Assembly: GCF_004361855.1 (NCBI RefSeq)
Contig: NZ_SNWQ01000003.1
Coordinates: 62,001-126,000 of the forward strand
Reading direction: 5' to 3'
From: Kribbella caucasensis
Lineage (GTDB): Bacteria; Actinomycetota; Actinomycetes; Propionibacteriales; Kribbellaceae
Length of the DNA: 64,000 nucleotides
Position 1 is the stretch's first letter, and the number at the start of each line of letters is the position of its first letter. The translations under genes and the position numbers were made by a program. Positions 36,564-48,626 of the stretch are shown here, in pieces. Under the pieces are notes generated by a model. That model had not been told where the DNA came from, did not search any database, and was given only the letters and a program-made list of their open reading frames with translations.

Positions 36564-37259
36564 GTGGAGATGTCGCTCCGGGACGCGTTCCTCGATCTCG
36601 TGCTGGGTGGGCGGTGTGCGGGATGTGAGCGGCCCGGGGTCTCAGTCTGCGCGGAGTGCTGGAGCGAGCTGACCGGCTCCGTGCCGTTTCAGGCCTGGCC
36701 CGAACCTCGACCCGAGTCGTTGCCCCAGCCGACCGCGAGTGCGCCGTACGACGGGGTCGTGCGGCGGGTGATCCTGGAACACAAGGAGCACGCGCGGTAC
36801 GGGCTGGCCAAACCACTCGGCGTCGCACTGGCGAACGCGGTGAGTGCCGGGCTCGGGCCGAGTCGGGCGGCCTGGCTGTGTCCGGTCCCGTCGACGTGGG
36901 CGACTGTGCGGACGCGTGGGCATGACCCATTGCGGCGGCTGGTGATCGTTGCCGTTCGCCACCTCCGCGGCCAGGGGTACGACGTCCGGCTGGCCGACGC
37001 TCTGCGCGTAGTACGGAGGCCTGTTGATCAGGCCGGACTGTCCGCAACAGAGCGATCGGCGAACCTGGCCGGGGCGTTCGCGATTCGTTCGCGCTGGGCT
37101 GAAACGCTGACAGGTCAACCGGTCCTGCTGGTGGACGACGTGCTGACCACCGGATCCACGCTCGCGGAAGCCTGCCGGGCCTTGGAAACCACGGGAATCA
37201 AGGTGTCCGGTTGTGCCGTGATCGCAGCGACCGCTCGGCGCACGATACCCGGTTCATGA
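36564..37259 (+). CDS. ComF-family phosphoribosyltransferase-like protein
   Basis: A 231-residue protein. An N-terminal four-cysteine zinc element (CAGCERPGVSVCAEC, about 18-32) precedes a type I phosphoribosyltransferase domain with the PRPP loop VLLVDDVLTTGSTLAEA. ComF proteins take part in DNA uptake in competent bacteria; in actinobacteria the role is unproven, and some relatives act in nucleotide salvage. GTG 36564 or ATG 36570 can be the start. Position between lpqB and hpf is conserved across Actinobacteria. Confidence 0.86.
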   Translation: MEMSLRDAFLDLVLGGRCAGCERPGVSVCAECWSELTGSVPFQAWPEPRPESLPQPTASAPYDGVVRRVILEHKEHARYGLAKPLGVALANAVSAGLGPSRAAWLCPVPSTWATVRTRGHDPLRRLVIVAVRHLRGQGYDVRLADALRVVRRPVDQAGLSATERSANLAGAFAIRSRWAETLTGQPVLLVDDVLTTGSTLAEACRALETTGIKVSGCAVIAATARRTIPGS

Positions 37260-37476
37260 GAACTTCCCTACCGGTTTTCGCCGAAGCCGACTAGCGTTGG
37301 CCTATGACACCCGCTAGGGCCTGTCGGGCAGTGAAGTGGTGCAGGACCGGATCAGCCGGATTCCTGGCCACGGGGTCCGATCGGTTCGACAGCGGGTGTT
37401 CTCGTTTCGGGCGTCTGGACACGAGAACCGGGGGTCCGGAAACGTAAAAAGAAGTCGCCGATCGATGGAGGTTTCC
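37260..37476 (+). promoter_or_regulatory. Long leader of hpf with a stem-loop
   Basis: A 217-base non-coding stretch. It contains a perfect inverted repeat GTTCTCGT (37398-37405) / ACGAGAAC (37421-37428) with a 15-base loop, about 50 bases before the start codon, followed by an A-rich run (AAAAAGAAG). The stem-loop could regulate or protect the hpf message. No promoter could be assigned with confidence. Confidence 0.4.
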
Positions 37477-38103
37477 GTGGACGTCGTTGTCAAGGGTCAT
37501 CACTGCGAGGTCAGTGACCGCTTCCGGCAGTACGTCGAGGAAAAGCTCGCCAGGATCGAGAAGGTCGATCACCGGGTGCTGCGCTGCGAAGTGGAAGTCA
37601 GTCTGGAGAAGAACCCTCGACAGCACGATCGGGCGATGCGCGTCGAGCTCACCATGTACACCAAGGGTCCGGTGCTCCGGGCCGAGGCGTCCGGTGAGAC
37701 GAAGCAGGCGGCGTTCGACGTCAGCCTGGACCGGCTGCGGGCCCAGGTCCGCAAGGCCGCCGACCGACGCCGGGTCCACCGTGGCGAGCACTCCCCGGAG
37801 GGTCTGCGCCACGTCAACGCGAAGCAAACGACCAACGGCAACGCACCCGCAACAGAGGAAAGCGCCGCCGAAGAAGAGGTGAGGACGCAGAAGTTCGGCT
37901 CCCTGACCGTGACCGGAGACGGTCCGCTGGTGATGCGCGAGAAGACTCACACGGCCAAGCCGATGACTCTCGACCAGGCGCTCTACGAGCTCGAACTGGT
38001 CGGACACGACTTCTACCTCTTCGTCGACGCCGACGAGAACCAGCCGAGTGTGGTCTACCGGCGCCGTGGCTACGACTACGGCGTCATCCGCTTGGCCGTC
38101 TGA
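37477..38103 (+). CDS. hpf: Ribosome hibernation promoting factor, long form
   Basis: A 208-residue long HPF. The N-terminal RaiA/YfiA domain (MDVVVKGHHCEVSDRFRQYVEEK...) is about 100 residues, then a charged linker, then the C-terminal dimerisation domain (PMTLDQALYELELVGHDFYLFVDAD, RRRGYDYGVIRL). Long HPF dimerises 70S ribosomes into inactive 100S particles in stationary phase. GTG 37477 is preferred because GGAGG ends 5 bases before it and family members start with this MD(I/V)VVKG; ATG 37465 would add four residues. A strong terminator follows. Confidence 0.94.
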   Translation: MDVVVKGHHCEVSDRFRQYVEEKLARIEKVDHRVLRCEVEVSLEKNPRQHDRAMRVELTMYTKGPVLRAEASGETKQAAFDVSLDRLRAQVRKAADRRRVHRGEHSPEGLRHVNAKQTTNGNAPATEESAAEEEVRTQKFGSLTVTGDGPLVMREKTHTAKPMTLDQALYELELVGHDFYLFVDADENQPSVVYRRRGYDYGVIRLAV

Positions 38104-38124
38104 CCCGGGAGGAGCCCACATAAA

Positions 38125-38155
38125 GGGGCCCGGGCGCACTCACAGCCCGGGCCCC
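38125..38155. terminator. Bidirectional terminator after hpf
   Basis: GGGGCCCGGGC pairs perfectly with GCCCGGGCCCC (11 base pairs, 9-base loop). It lies between the converging hpf and protease remnant genes and is flanked by AAA on the left and a pyrimidine run on the right. Confidence 0.8.
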
Positions 38156-38181
38156 GCCCTCCTCTTCAACCGGTCAGCTGA

Positions 38182-38875
38182 TCAACCGTCGATCTGGGCC
38201 TGCAGCGCCGCGGCGTAGGTCGCGACCTCGGCGTACACGCCTGGGTTGCCGGCGTCCGCGCAGCCGATTCCCCAGGAGACGACACCGAACAGGCGGCCGT
38301 TGAGGATCAGCGGACCGCCGGAGTCACCCTGGCAGGAGTCCTTGCCGCCGTCCTCGTAGCCGGCGCAGATCTCCCCGTCGGCGGTGTAGTCCTGGCTCGC
38401 GTACACGTCACCGCAGTACGCGTCGCCGAGCACCGGCACGGTCACCTTCTGGAAGGTGTTCGCCGGCCCGGTGCCCTCGGTCTCGCCCCAGCCGTACACG
38501 ACCGGCTCGGCCCCGACCGCGTCGGCCGCCGTACTGGTCTCCAGTTCCAGCGTCGGTACGCCGGTGAACGGGGTGGCCAGGGTCATCACCGCGACATCAT
38601 GTCCGGGCTGAGATCCGTACGCCGGGTCCGCCCAGATGTCGGAGATCGCCGACTCCTGGCCGGTCGAGGTGTCGCTCAGGACGTCGCGACCCTGGATCGC
38701 GGTGTAGGTGCTCGCCGCCTCCGTCGCGCAGTGGGCCGCGGTGACGATCTTGTCCGGCGCGACGAGCGTGGCGCCGCAGTACTCACCGGTCGGGTCCGGC
38801 GACCAGGCCGAGGGACGCCACCGTCAGCACACCGGCCGCCAAGGCGGCGCGGACCAGCTGGAATCTTCCTGTCAT
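38182..38875 (-). pseudogene. Decayed trypsin-like (S1) serine protease
   Basis: Two frames are needed. ATG 38875 starts a clear signal peptide ([20 protein letters not shown]...) that hits a TGA at 38783-38785. The mature protease lies in another frame that has no start codon upstream of its active site: [18 protein letters not shown] with the catalytic His, HDVAVMTL with the Asp, then GKDSCQGDSGGPL with the Ser. The frames meet near 38790-38800. Comparison with S1 proteases shows that about 30-40 residues, including the IVGG-type mature N-terminus, are missing at the junction. A single-base sequencing error would not restore them, so a deletion plus frameshift is the likely history. Confidence 0.75.
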
Positions 38876-39022
38876 GCCTCACACTCCAGGTGGATAGGGG
38901 CCGCGCGGGCGTCGCGGCCTGTCGGCCAGGTTCCCTCGCCACGGTCCGTAGCGAAACTCTCACCTTTGGTCACTCCGGAGTTATGTCGGATTTTGTCGGT
39001 GGTGCCGGGCAGACTTCGTGAC

Positions 39023-40237
39023 GTGACGACTACGCAGGTGCTCTCGCAGGCCCAGGCCCGCCGGATCGCGCTGGCCGCGCAGGGATTCGTGGACCCGCGG
39101 CCCAAGGGGGTGCCCGACCTGCGGGCGCTCAGCCGGGTGCTGGCGCGGATAGGGCTGATCCAGATCGACTCGGTGAACGTGCTCAGCCGGGCGCAGTACC
39201 TGCCGCTGTATTCACGGCTCGGGCCGTACCCGCGCGACCTGTTGGATCGCGCGGCCGGGAAGGCGCCGCGCCGCCTGGTGGAGTACTGGGCACATGAGGC
39301 CTCGCTGGTCCCGGTCGAGACGCATCCGCTGCTGCGCTGGCGGATGGCCCGGGCGACGACCGAGGCCTGGGGCGGTCCGCGGGCGATCGCGGTGCAGCGG
39401 CCGGACCTGGTGAAGCAGGTGCTCGCCGACGTCCGCGACCACGGTCCGCTGAGCGCCCGGCAGATCGACGACGACGTCGAGCGCGAGCGGGACAACTGGG
39501 GCTGGAACTGGTCCGATGTGAAGCGCGCGCTGGAGTTCCTGTTCTTCGCCGGCGAGATCACCGTGGCCCGGCGGAACGGTCAGTTCGAGCGCCTGTACGA
39601 CATCCCGGAACGAGTGCTGCCCCGCGCGGTGCTGGAGACGCCGACGCCCACGCCGGCGGAGGCGCACCGCGGGTTGGTGGCGATCGCGGCCCGGGCGCAC
39701 GGCGTCGCGACAGCCCAGTGCCTGAAGGACTACTTCCGTACTTCGCCCGATCCGACCGCGCAGGCGATCCGCGAGCTGGTCGAGGACGGCGAGCTCGTCC
39801 CGGTCCTGATCGACGGGTGGAAGCGTCCGGCGTACCTGCACAGAGACGCCCGGCTGCCGCGGCGGGTGAACACGCAGGCCCTGGTCAGCCCGTTCGACTC
39901 GCTGGTCTACGAGCGGACCCGGACCGAGGTGCTGTTCGACTTCAGGTATCGCATCGAGATCTACGTCCCGGCGGAGAAACGCGTCCACGGGTACTACGTC
40001 CTCCCGTTCCTGCTCGGCGATCGGCTGGTCGCCCGGGTGGATCTCAAGGCGGACCGGGTCGCGGGGGTGCTGCTGGTCCAATCCGCCCACGCGGAGCCAG
40101 GTGCGCCGGCCGAGACGCCCGAGGAGCTCGCCGCCGAACTCGTCCAGCTCGCCACCTGGCTAGGCCTCGACCAGGTCCGCATGGCCGGTCCCGGCGACCT
40201 CGCGCCTGCCTTGAGCGACGCCCTCCGCGGCTTCTGA
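39023..40237 (+). CDS. YcaQ-family winged-helix DNA glycosylase-like protein
   Basis: A 404-residue protein of the DUF1006/YcaQ group: [16 protein letters not shown], then [36 protein letters not shown], and a C-terminal winged-helix part with [26 protein letters not shown]. The last motif is the family hallmark. E. coli YcaQ and Streptomyces AlkZ unhook DNA interstrand crosslinks, so a repair role for alkylated DNA is likely. The GTG at 39023 fits the family N-terminus; the open frame upstream overlaps the protease remnant and is not conserved. Confidence 0.85.
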   Translation: MTTTQVLSQAQARRIALAAQGFVDPRPKGVPDLRALSRVLARIGLIQIDSVNVLSRAQYLPLYSRLGPYPRDLLDRAAGKAPRRLVEYWAHEASLVPVETHPLLRWRMARATTEAWGGPRAIAVQRPDLVKQVLADVRDHGPLSARQIDDDVERERDNWGWNWSDVKRALEFLFFAGEITVARRNGQFERLYDIPERVLPRAVLETPTPTPAEAHRGLVAIAARAHGVATAQCLKDYFRTSPDPTAQAIRELVEDGELVPVLIDGWKRPAYLHRDARLPRRVNTQALVSPFDSLVYERTRTEVLFDFRYRIEIYVPAEKRVHGYYVLPFLLGDRLVARVDLKADRVAGVLLVQSAHAEPGAPAETPEELAAELVQLATWLGLDQVRMAGPGDLAPALSDALRGF

Positions 40238-40491
40238 GGATCACCCGGCGCCAGCGCGCCGTGGCGGTCGAGGCGGCCGCGGACCGGCGTACCGGAACTT
40301 TTCCTCCCGCCCGGTCGTGGGTCTGATGAGGGGCGGGGCGCGCACGGGAGGGTGGCTTGGATCACCGGGCCCCGTACCATGGGTGACGCCCGCCCGCGGG
40401 TTTGACCGTGCCATGCCCGGATCGGGCCGGCGGCGGCGCACCGGTACGACCCGCCTACCAGGCTTCAGCAGCAAGGAGAGAACTCCCCACC
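40238..40491 (+). other. Leader region of secA
   Basis: About 254 bases with no gene. A TACCAT hexamer at 40374-40379 could serve as a -10, but no good -35 stands at the right distance. The secA ribosome site AAGGAG is at 40473-40478. Confidence 0.35.
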
Positions 40492-43380
<2,889 letters not shown>

Positions 43381-43392
43381 GCAGCCAACACC

Positions 43393-44346
43393 ATGGGCAC
43401 GTGGCTGACGGAGAAGTTCGGTCTGTCCGTGCCCGTGGTGGGTGCGCCGATGGCGAATGTCAGCGGCGGAAAGTTGACCGCCGCGATCTCGTCGGCCGGT
43501 GGGCTGGGGATTCTCGGTGCGGGCTCGGCGGTCTCGGCTGACTGGATCCGTACCGAGGGTGCCATCGCGGCGGCGAGCGGGAAGCCGTACGGGATCGGGC
43601 TGATGGCCTGGTCCGTCAGCGACCACCCCGACCACCTCGAAGCCGTCCTCGAGCTGAAGCCCGCTTTCGTCTCGCTCAGCTTCGGCAACTACGCCCCGTA
43701 CGTCGAGCCGCTCCGGCAGGCCGGCATCGTAGTGGCGACCCAGGCCGGGACGGTCGCGGACGCGGTTGAGGCGATCGCCGCAGGCGTCGACCTGATCGTG
43801 GCTCGAGGCTCCGAGGCCGGTGGGCATGGTCGCAACGCCGTCGGCACTCTTCCGCTGCTCCAGGCGATCCTCGATCTCACCGACCTCCCGGTCCTGGCCG
43901 GTGGCGGTATCTCCGGCCCTCGGGGACTCGCCGCGGTCCTCGCAGCCGGAGCCGCCGGCGGCTGGATCGGCACCGCATTCCTCACCACCGCCGAAGCCCT
44001 GACCGCGGAACCCGTCCGCGAACGGCTCGCCGAGGCGACCGAGACCGACACCGTCTACGGCACGGTCTTCGATGCCGCGTCCCGGGCCGGCTGGCCGGAC
44101 GAGTTCGGCGGCCGGGCCCTGCGCAACGACTTCTTCGACCGCTGGGAAGGCCGCGAGCAGACGCTCAAGTCGGACGACGACGGCCACGCGGAGTACGCCG
44201 CCGCCGTCCGCGCCGCCGACCCAGCCGCCTCGTCCCTCTATGCCGGCCAGGGCGTCGGGGTCCTCGCCGGCCGGCCAACCGCCGCCGAGGTCCTCGCCGA
44301 TTTCGCCACCTACAAAGCGCTCCTGAAGGCGGCCGCTACGGCCTGA
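43393..44346 (+). CDS. Nitronate monooxygenase / 2-nitropropane dioxygenase-like flavoprotein
   Basis: A 317-residue TIM-barrel flavoprotein. The N-terminal PVVGAPMANVSGGKLTAAISSAGGLGILG motif, ARGSEAGGHG and PVLAGGGISGPRGLAAVLAAGA bind FMN. Enzymes of this family oxidise alkyl nitronates or act as enoyl reductase-like proteins, so the substrate is not certain. It starts 12 bases after secA on the same strand and may be read through from it. Confidence 0.86.
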   Translation: MGTWLTEKFGLSVPVVGAPMANVSGGKLTAAISSAGGLGILGAGSAVSADWIRTEGAIAAASGKPYGIGLMAWSVSDHPDHLEAVLELKPAFVSLSFGNYAPYVEPLRQAGIVVATQAGTVADAVEAIAAGVDLIVARGSEAGGHGRNAVGTLPLLQAILDLTDLPVLAGGGISGPRGLAAVLAAGAAGGWIGTAFLTTAEALTAEPVRERLAEATETDTVYGTVFDAASRAGWPDEFGGRALRNDFFDRWEGREQTLKSDDDGHAEYAAAVRAADPAASSLYAGQGVGVLAGRPTAAEVLADFATYKALLKAAATA

Positions 44347-44352
44347 GCGGGC

Positions 44353-44465
44353 TCAGCAGGCCTTGCGGACGTAGCCGGGGTTCGCCTGGTTCGCGGTGAG
44401 CAGGTTCTTCGACCGGCCAGGGCCAGGGCGGCCGCGCCGATCAGTAGGCGAGGGGTCTGCTCCAT
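44353..44465 (-). pseudogene. Remnant of a small exported protein
   Basis: ATG at 44465 begins MEQTPRLLIGAAALALAG, which looks like the start of a signal peptide. A second frame then reads SKNLLTANQANPGYVRKAC and a TGA at 44353-44355. The two pieces join by a frameshift near 44415 and together are far too short for the usual exported protein. I cannot name the parent gene, so this is tentative. Confidence 0.3.
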
Positions 44466-44538
44466 CGGTCCCGGAATGCTAACCGCCGCGGCCGCTTGTT
44501 TGGCTGAGTTGGGTCTGAGCTCTTGACTGAGGCGCGTT

Positions 44539-44571
44539 TATACCGGTTTAGTGGCTGCCTAAACCGGTTTA
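44539..44571 (+). promoter_or_regulatory. LacI-type operators before the sugar locus
   Basis: TAAACCGGTTTA (44560-44571) is a perfect 12-base palindrome with the central CCGG typical of LacI-family operators. A second copy, ATACCGGTTTA (44540-44550), is offset by about two helical turns. TTGACT at 44523-44528 could be the -35. Both sites lie 25-55 bases before the regulator start, so autorepression of the whole operon is likely. Confidence 0.7.
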
Positions 44572-44594
44572 AACCCTCGGCGTGAAGGATCTTG

Positions 44595-45623
44595 ATGAGC
44601 AAAGCACGGCCGACGATCGCGGATGTGGCATCCCGGGCCGGGGTGTCCAAGGGCGCCGTCTCGTTCGCGCTGAACGGTCGGCCGGGCCTGGCCCAGGCGA
44701 CCGTCGACCGGATCCTGGCCGCCGCCGATGAGCTCGGTTGGCGGCCGAGCAACCGCGCCCGCTCGCTGTCGGTCTCGAAAGCGTTCGCGCTCGGCCTCGT
44801 CATCACCCGGGACCCGGCCGTGCTGTCGTCGGACCCGTTCTTCCCGGCCTTCATCGCCGGGGTCGAGAGCGTGCTGGCACCGCGCGGCCAGGCCCTGGTC
44901 CTGCAGGTCGTCAGCGCGGGTGAGGACGAGGAGGCTGGCTACCGGCGGCTGGCCCAGGACGGTCGGGTCGACGGCGTCTTCCTGTCCGACCTCCGGCACG
45001 AGGATCCGCGGATCGACCTGCTCAGCGAGCTCGGTCTGCCCGCCGTCACGCTGAACCGGCCCGAGGGCACGTCACCGTTCCCCGCGGTCATACTCGACGA
45101 CCGGCCGGGGACGCGGGCCGTTGTCGAGCACCTGCTCGAGCTCGGTCACCGCCGGATCGCGCATGTCGCCGGTCCGCCCGCCTTCGTCCACGCGACCGCG
45201 CGGTCCGAGGCGTTCGTCCAGACGCTGGCCGCGGCCGGACTGGAACCGGTCGCGATCGAGGTCAGCGACTTCACCGCGGCCGGTGGGATCGAGGCGACCA
45301 AGCGGTTGCTCGTGCTTCCGCAACGGCCGACCGCGATCGTCTATGCCAACGACCGGATGGCGATCGCCGGACTCGGTGCCGCCCAGCAGGCCGGGCTGAC
45401 CGTGCCGGACGACCTGAGTGTGGCCGGCTTCGACGACAGCGAGCTGGCCGAGTTCGTCCACCCCGGCCTGACCACCGTGCGTGCCGATCCGTACCGCTTC
45501 GGCGAGGCGGCCGCGCACACGCTCAACCAGTTGATCGACGGATCCGGCGACGTCGCGGACGTGGAACTCCCGCCGGCCCAGCTCGTAGTACGGCGGTCCA
45601 CCGCCCATTTGGAGGAGTCATGA
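44595..45623 (+). CDS. LacI-family transcriptional regulator
   Basis: A 342-residue repressor. The helix-turn-helix with hinge is PTIADVASRAGVSKGAVSFALNGRPG (about 5-30), followed by a periplasmic-binding-protein-like sugar domain (FALGLVITRDP, TAIVYANDRMAIAGLGAAQ, VAGFDDSELAEFVHPGLTTV). ATG 44595 has GAAGGA 5 bases upstream. It is the first gene of an operon with a sugar ABC importer and a GH130 enzyme, and it probably senses the imported oligosaccharide. Confidence 0.93.
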   Translation: MSKARPTIADVASRAGVSKGAVSFALNGRPGLAQATVDRILAAADELGWRPSNRARSLSVSKAFALGLVITRDPAVLSSDPFFPAFIAGVESVLAPRGQALVLQVVSAGEDEEAGYRRLAQDGRVDGVFLSDLRHEDPRIDLLSELGLPAVTLNRPEGTSPFPAVILDDRPGTRAVVEHLLELGHRRIAHVAGPPAFVHATARSEAFVQTLAAAGLEPVAIEVSDFTAAGGIEATKRLLVLPQRPTAIVYANDRMAIAGLGAAQQAGLTVPDDLSVAGFDDSELAEFVHPGLTTVRADPYRFGEAAAHTLNQLIDGSGDVADVELPPAQLVVRRSTAHLEES

Positions 45624-46912
45624 AACGCACCTTGACAGCCACCCTTCTGCTGCTGTGTTTGGCCGGTACGACGGCCGCCTGCGGCGACAGCGGTGGCGGC
45701 GGTGATGCCGACGCGGCGGCCCAGGCCCGCGGCGAGATCACCGTCTGGTACTCAAACAACGCCGAGGAAGTGGCCTGGGGCAAGCAGATGGTTGCGGCCT
45801 GGAACGCCGAGCATCCGGACCAGAAGGTGACCGCGCAGGAGATCCCGACCGGGAAGAGTTCCGAAGAGGTGATCGGCGCGGCGATCGCGGCCGGGAACGC
45901 GCCCTGCCTGATCTTCAACACCTCGCCGGCCTCGGTCTCGCAGTTCCAGAAGCAGGGTGGCCTGGTGGCGCTCGACAGCTTCGCGGACGGCAAGTCCTAC
46001 ATCGAGGAGCGCAGCGGCAAGGTCGCCGAGCAGTACAAGTCGACCGACGGCAAGTACTACCAGCTGCCGTGGAAAGCCAACCCGGTAATGATCTTCTACA
46101 ACAAGAAGGCGTTCGCCAAGGCCGGTCTCGATCCGGCGAAGCCGTCGCTGGCGACGTACGACGAGTTCCTCGCCACGGCACGGAAGGTGGTGTCCGGCGG
46201 CGGCGCGCAGTACGCGATCTACCCGGCGCCGAGCAACGAGTTCTACCAGTCCTGGTTCGACTTCTACCCGCTGTTCGCGGCCGAGAGTGGCGGCAAGCAG
46301 CTCGTTGCCGACGGCAAGGCTCAGTTCGCGTCGGAGGAGGGCAAGAAGGTCGCCGCGTTCTGGCGCACCCTGTACGCCGAGAAGCTGGCGTCGCAGGAGA
46401 AGTACAACGGCGACTCGTTCGTCGACGGGAAGGCGGCGATGGCGATCGTCGGGCCGTGGGCGATCGCGACGTACAAGGGCAAGGTGGACTGGGGTGTCGT
46501 CCCGGTGCCGACGTCGGCCGGGAAGGCGGCGGCCGAGACGTGGACGTTCAGCGACGCGAAGAACGTCGCGATGTACTCAGCGTGTAAGAACCGTGGGACC
46601 GCTTGGGACGTGCTGAAGTTCGCCACCAGCAAGGAGCAGGACGGCAAGTTCCTCGAGTCGACCGGTCAGATGCCGTTGCGGGACGGTGTGGCGACGGCGT
46701 ACCCGGAGTACTTCGCGAAGAACGCCGACTACCAGGTGTTCGCGGACCAGGCGGCCCGGACGGTCGAGGTGCCGAACGTGCCGAACTCGATCACCATCTG
46801 GCAGACGTTCCGGGACGCGTGGTCCAAGTCGGTCATCTTCGGCCAGCAGGATCCGGGCGCGGCGCTGGACGGGGCCGCGCAGAAGGTCGATCAGCTCGCT
46901 GCCCAGTCGTGA
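45620..46912 (+). CDS. Sugar ABC transporter substrate-binding lipoprotein
   Basis: A 430-residue family 1 extracellular solute-binding protein. The signal peptide ends in a lipobox (GTTAACG, Cys near residue 21). The core has ITVWYSNNAEEVAWGKQMVAAWN and YYQLPWKANPVMIFYNKKAFAKAGL, typical of oligosaccharide binders. The ATG overlaps the LacI stop (ATGA). It probably captures a beta-mannoside or related oligosaccharide for the permeases that follow (inferred from GH130). Confidence 0.92.
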   Translation: MKRTLTATLLLLCLAGTTAACGDSGGGGDADAAAQARGEITVWYSNNAEEVAWGKQMVAAWNAEHPDQKVTAQEIPTGKSSEEVIGAAIAAGNAPCLIFNTSPASVSQFQKQGGLVALDSFADGKSYIEERSGKVAEQYKSTDGKYYQLPWKANPVMIFYNKKAFAKAGLDPAKPSLATYDEFLATARKVVSGGGAQYAIYPAPSNEFYQSWFDFYPLFAAESGGKQLVADGKAQFASEEGKKVAAFWRTLYAEKLASQEKYNGDSFVDGKAAMAIVGPWAIATYKGKVDWGVVPVPTSAGKAAAETWTFSDAKNVAMYSACKNRGTAWDVLKFATSKEQDGKFLESTGQMPLRDGVATAYPEYFAKNADYQVFADQAARTVEVPNVPNSITIWQTFRDAWSKSVIFGQQDPGAALDGAAQKVDQLAAQS

Positions 46913-46923
46913 GGTTGGACGGC

Positions 46924-47802
46924 ATGAGGTCCTTGCTCGGCAAGCAGCCGGTGGGCACGGCGTTCGTCGTTCCGTACGTCGTGTTCCTGGCTGCCGTGTT
47001 CGCGTACCCGCTCGGGTTCGCGGTCTACATGTCCTTCCACGACTACTTCTTCGCGGCGCCGGGTGCGATCGTGGAGCGGCCGTTCGTCGGGTTCGACAAG
47101 TACGCCGCTGTGTTGTCGGACCCGGCGGTGCGCCGGTCGTTCGGGAACGTGGGGATCTTCCTGCTGATCAACGTGCCGCTGACGGTAGTGCTGTCGTTGC
47201 TACTGGCAACCGCATTGAACACGGCGATCCGGTGGCGGACGTTCTTCCGGGTCAGCTACTACGTGCCGTATGTGACGGCGAGCGTGGCCGTGGTCGGCGT
47301 CTGGTTGTTCCTGTTCAACTCCAACGGCCTGGTGAACTCGGTACTGGGTCCGTTGGCGCCGGATCCGTCCTGGTTGGTGAACTCGAAGCTGGCGATGCCG
47401 ACCGTGGCGTTGTTCGTCACCTGGAAACAGCTCGGATTCTTCATCCTGCTGTACCTGGCCGCGCTGCAGAACGTGTCCAAGGATCTGTACGAGGCGGCGT
47501 CGATGGATGGCGCCAGCCGGGTGAAGTCGTTCTGGAACGTGACCGTGCCAGGGGTGCGGCCGGCAACGACATTGGTGGTGCTGTTGGCCACCGTGACCGG
47601 TGCGAACCTGTTCACCGAGCCGTATCTGCTGACCGGTGGCGGTGGGCCTGACGGGGCGTCCGCTTCGCCGGTGCTGATCATGTACCAACGCGGTATCGAG
47701 CAGGGCAATCCGGACGTGGGCTCGGCGATCGGCGTACTGCTGGTGGTCGCCGTACTGTTGCTCGCGCTGCTGCAGCGGCGGCTGCTGGAACGGGAGTCGT
47801 GA
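46924..47802 (+). CDS. Sugar ABC transporter permease (MalF type)
   Basis: A 292-residue permease with six hydrophobic segments and the coupling motif EAASMDGASRVKSFWNVTVPGVRP. ATG 46924 with GAGGTTGG just upstream is preferred; GTG 46909, overlapping the binding-protein stop, is a fair alternative. It pairs with the next permease. No ATPase gene is present in the locus, so a shared MsiK-type ATPase encoded elsewhere is expected. Confidence 0.92.
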   Translation: MRSLLGKQPVGTAFVVPYVVFLAAVFAYPLGFAVYMSFHDYFFAAPGAIVERPFVGFDKYAAVLSDPAVRRSFGNVGIFLLINVPLTVVLSLLLATALNTAIRWRTFFRVSYYVPYVTASVAVVGVWLFLFNSNGLVNSVLGPLAPDPSWLVNSKLAMPTVALFVTWKQLGFFILLYLAALQNVSKDLYEAASMDGASRVKSFWNVTVPGVRPATTLVVLLATVTGANLFTEPYLLTGGGGPDGASASPVLIMYQRGIEQGNPDVGSAIGVLLVVAVLLLALLQRRLLERES

Positions 47803-48626
47803 TGTCCCGGGTCGTGCGGTTCGTGCTGCTGTTGCTGGGAGCGTTCGTCTTCCTGTTCCCCTTCTACTACATGCTGATCGGCTCGCTGCAGACCGAGCCG
47901 GACTCGTCGGTCACAGGCGCGTTTCCGTCGCCGGGGAACCTGACCGGTCACAACTACGTGGAGATCAACACGGCGATCAACCTCGGGCGATCGCTGCTGA
48001 ACTCCGGGATCTTCACCGGCGGGGTGATCCTGTGTACCATGGTGTTCGGCGTGCTGGCCGGGTATGCGTTGGCGCGGTTGCAGTTCCGCGGGCGGGGTGC
48101 CGTGTTCAGCCTGATGCTGCTGGTGCAGGTGATCCCGTTTCAGTTGCTGACGATCCCGCTGTATGTGCTGATCGTGCGTGGGTACGGGCTGGCGGATTCG
48201 TATCCGGGGATGATCCTGCCGTTCGCGATCAACTCGACCGCGGTGTTCGTGTTCCGGCAGTACTTCCTGCAGCTGCCGCAGGAGTTGTTCGACGCGGCGC
48301 GGATCGACGGGGCCGGGGAGCTGAACACGTTGCTCCGGGTAGCGGTGCCGTTGGTGAAGCCCGCGCTGCTGACCGGGGTACTGCTGACCTTCATCGGTCC
48401 GTGGAACGAGTTCCTCTGGCCGTTCCTGATCACCAAGCAGCAGGACCTGCAGCCGTTGGCGGTGTCGCTGTCGAACTACCTGACGACGGTGTCCGCGCGG
48501 GCCGCGAACCCGTTCGGCGCAGTACTGGCGGGTGCGTGTGTGCTCGCCGCGCCTGCGGTGACCCTGTTCCTGATCTTCCAGCGCCGGTTCATCTCGTCCA
48601 GCCTCGAGTCCGGAGTCAAGGGCTAG
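47802..48626 (+). CDS. Sugar ABC transporter permease (MalG type)
   Basis: A 274-residue permease with six hydrophobic segments and the EAA loop DAARIDGAGELNTLLRVAVPLVKPALLT, followed by the conserved IGPWNEFLWPF. ATG 47802 with GGGAG 5 bases upstream shares the last base of the upstream stop. Together with the MalF-type partner it forms the membrane channel for the oligosaccharide. Confidence 0.93.
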   Translation: MSRVVRFVLLLLGAFVFLFPFYYMLIGSLQTEPDSSVTGAFPSPGNLTGHNYVEINTAINLGRSLLNSGIFTGGVILCTMVFGVLAGYALARLQFRGRGAVFSLMLLVQVIPFQLLTIPLYVLIVRGYGLADSYPGMILPFAINSTAVFVFRQYFLQLPQELFDAARIDGAGELNTLLRVAVPLVKPALLTGVLLTFIGPWNEFLWPFLITKQQDLQPLAVSLSNYLTTVSARAANPFGAVLAGACVLAAPAVTLFLIFQRRFISSSLESGVKG

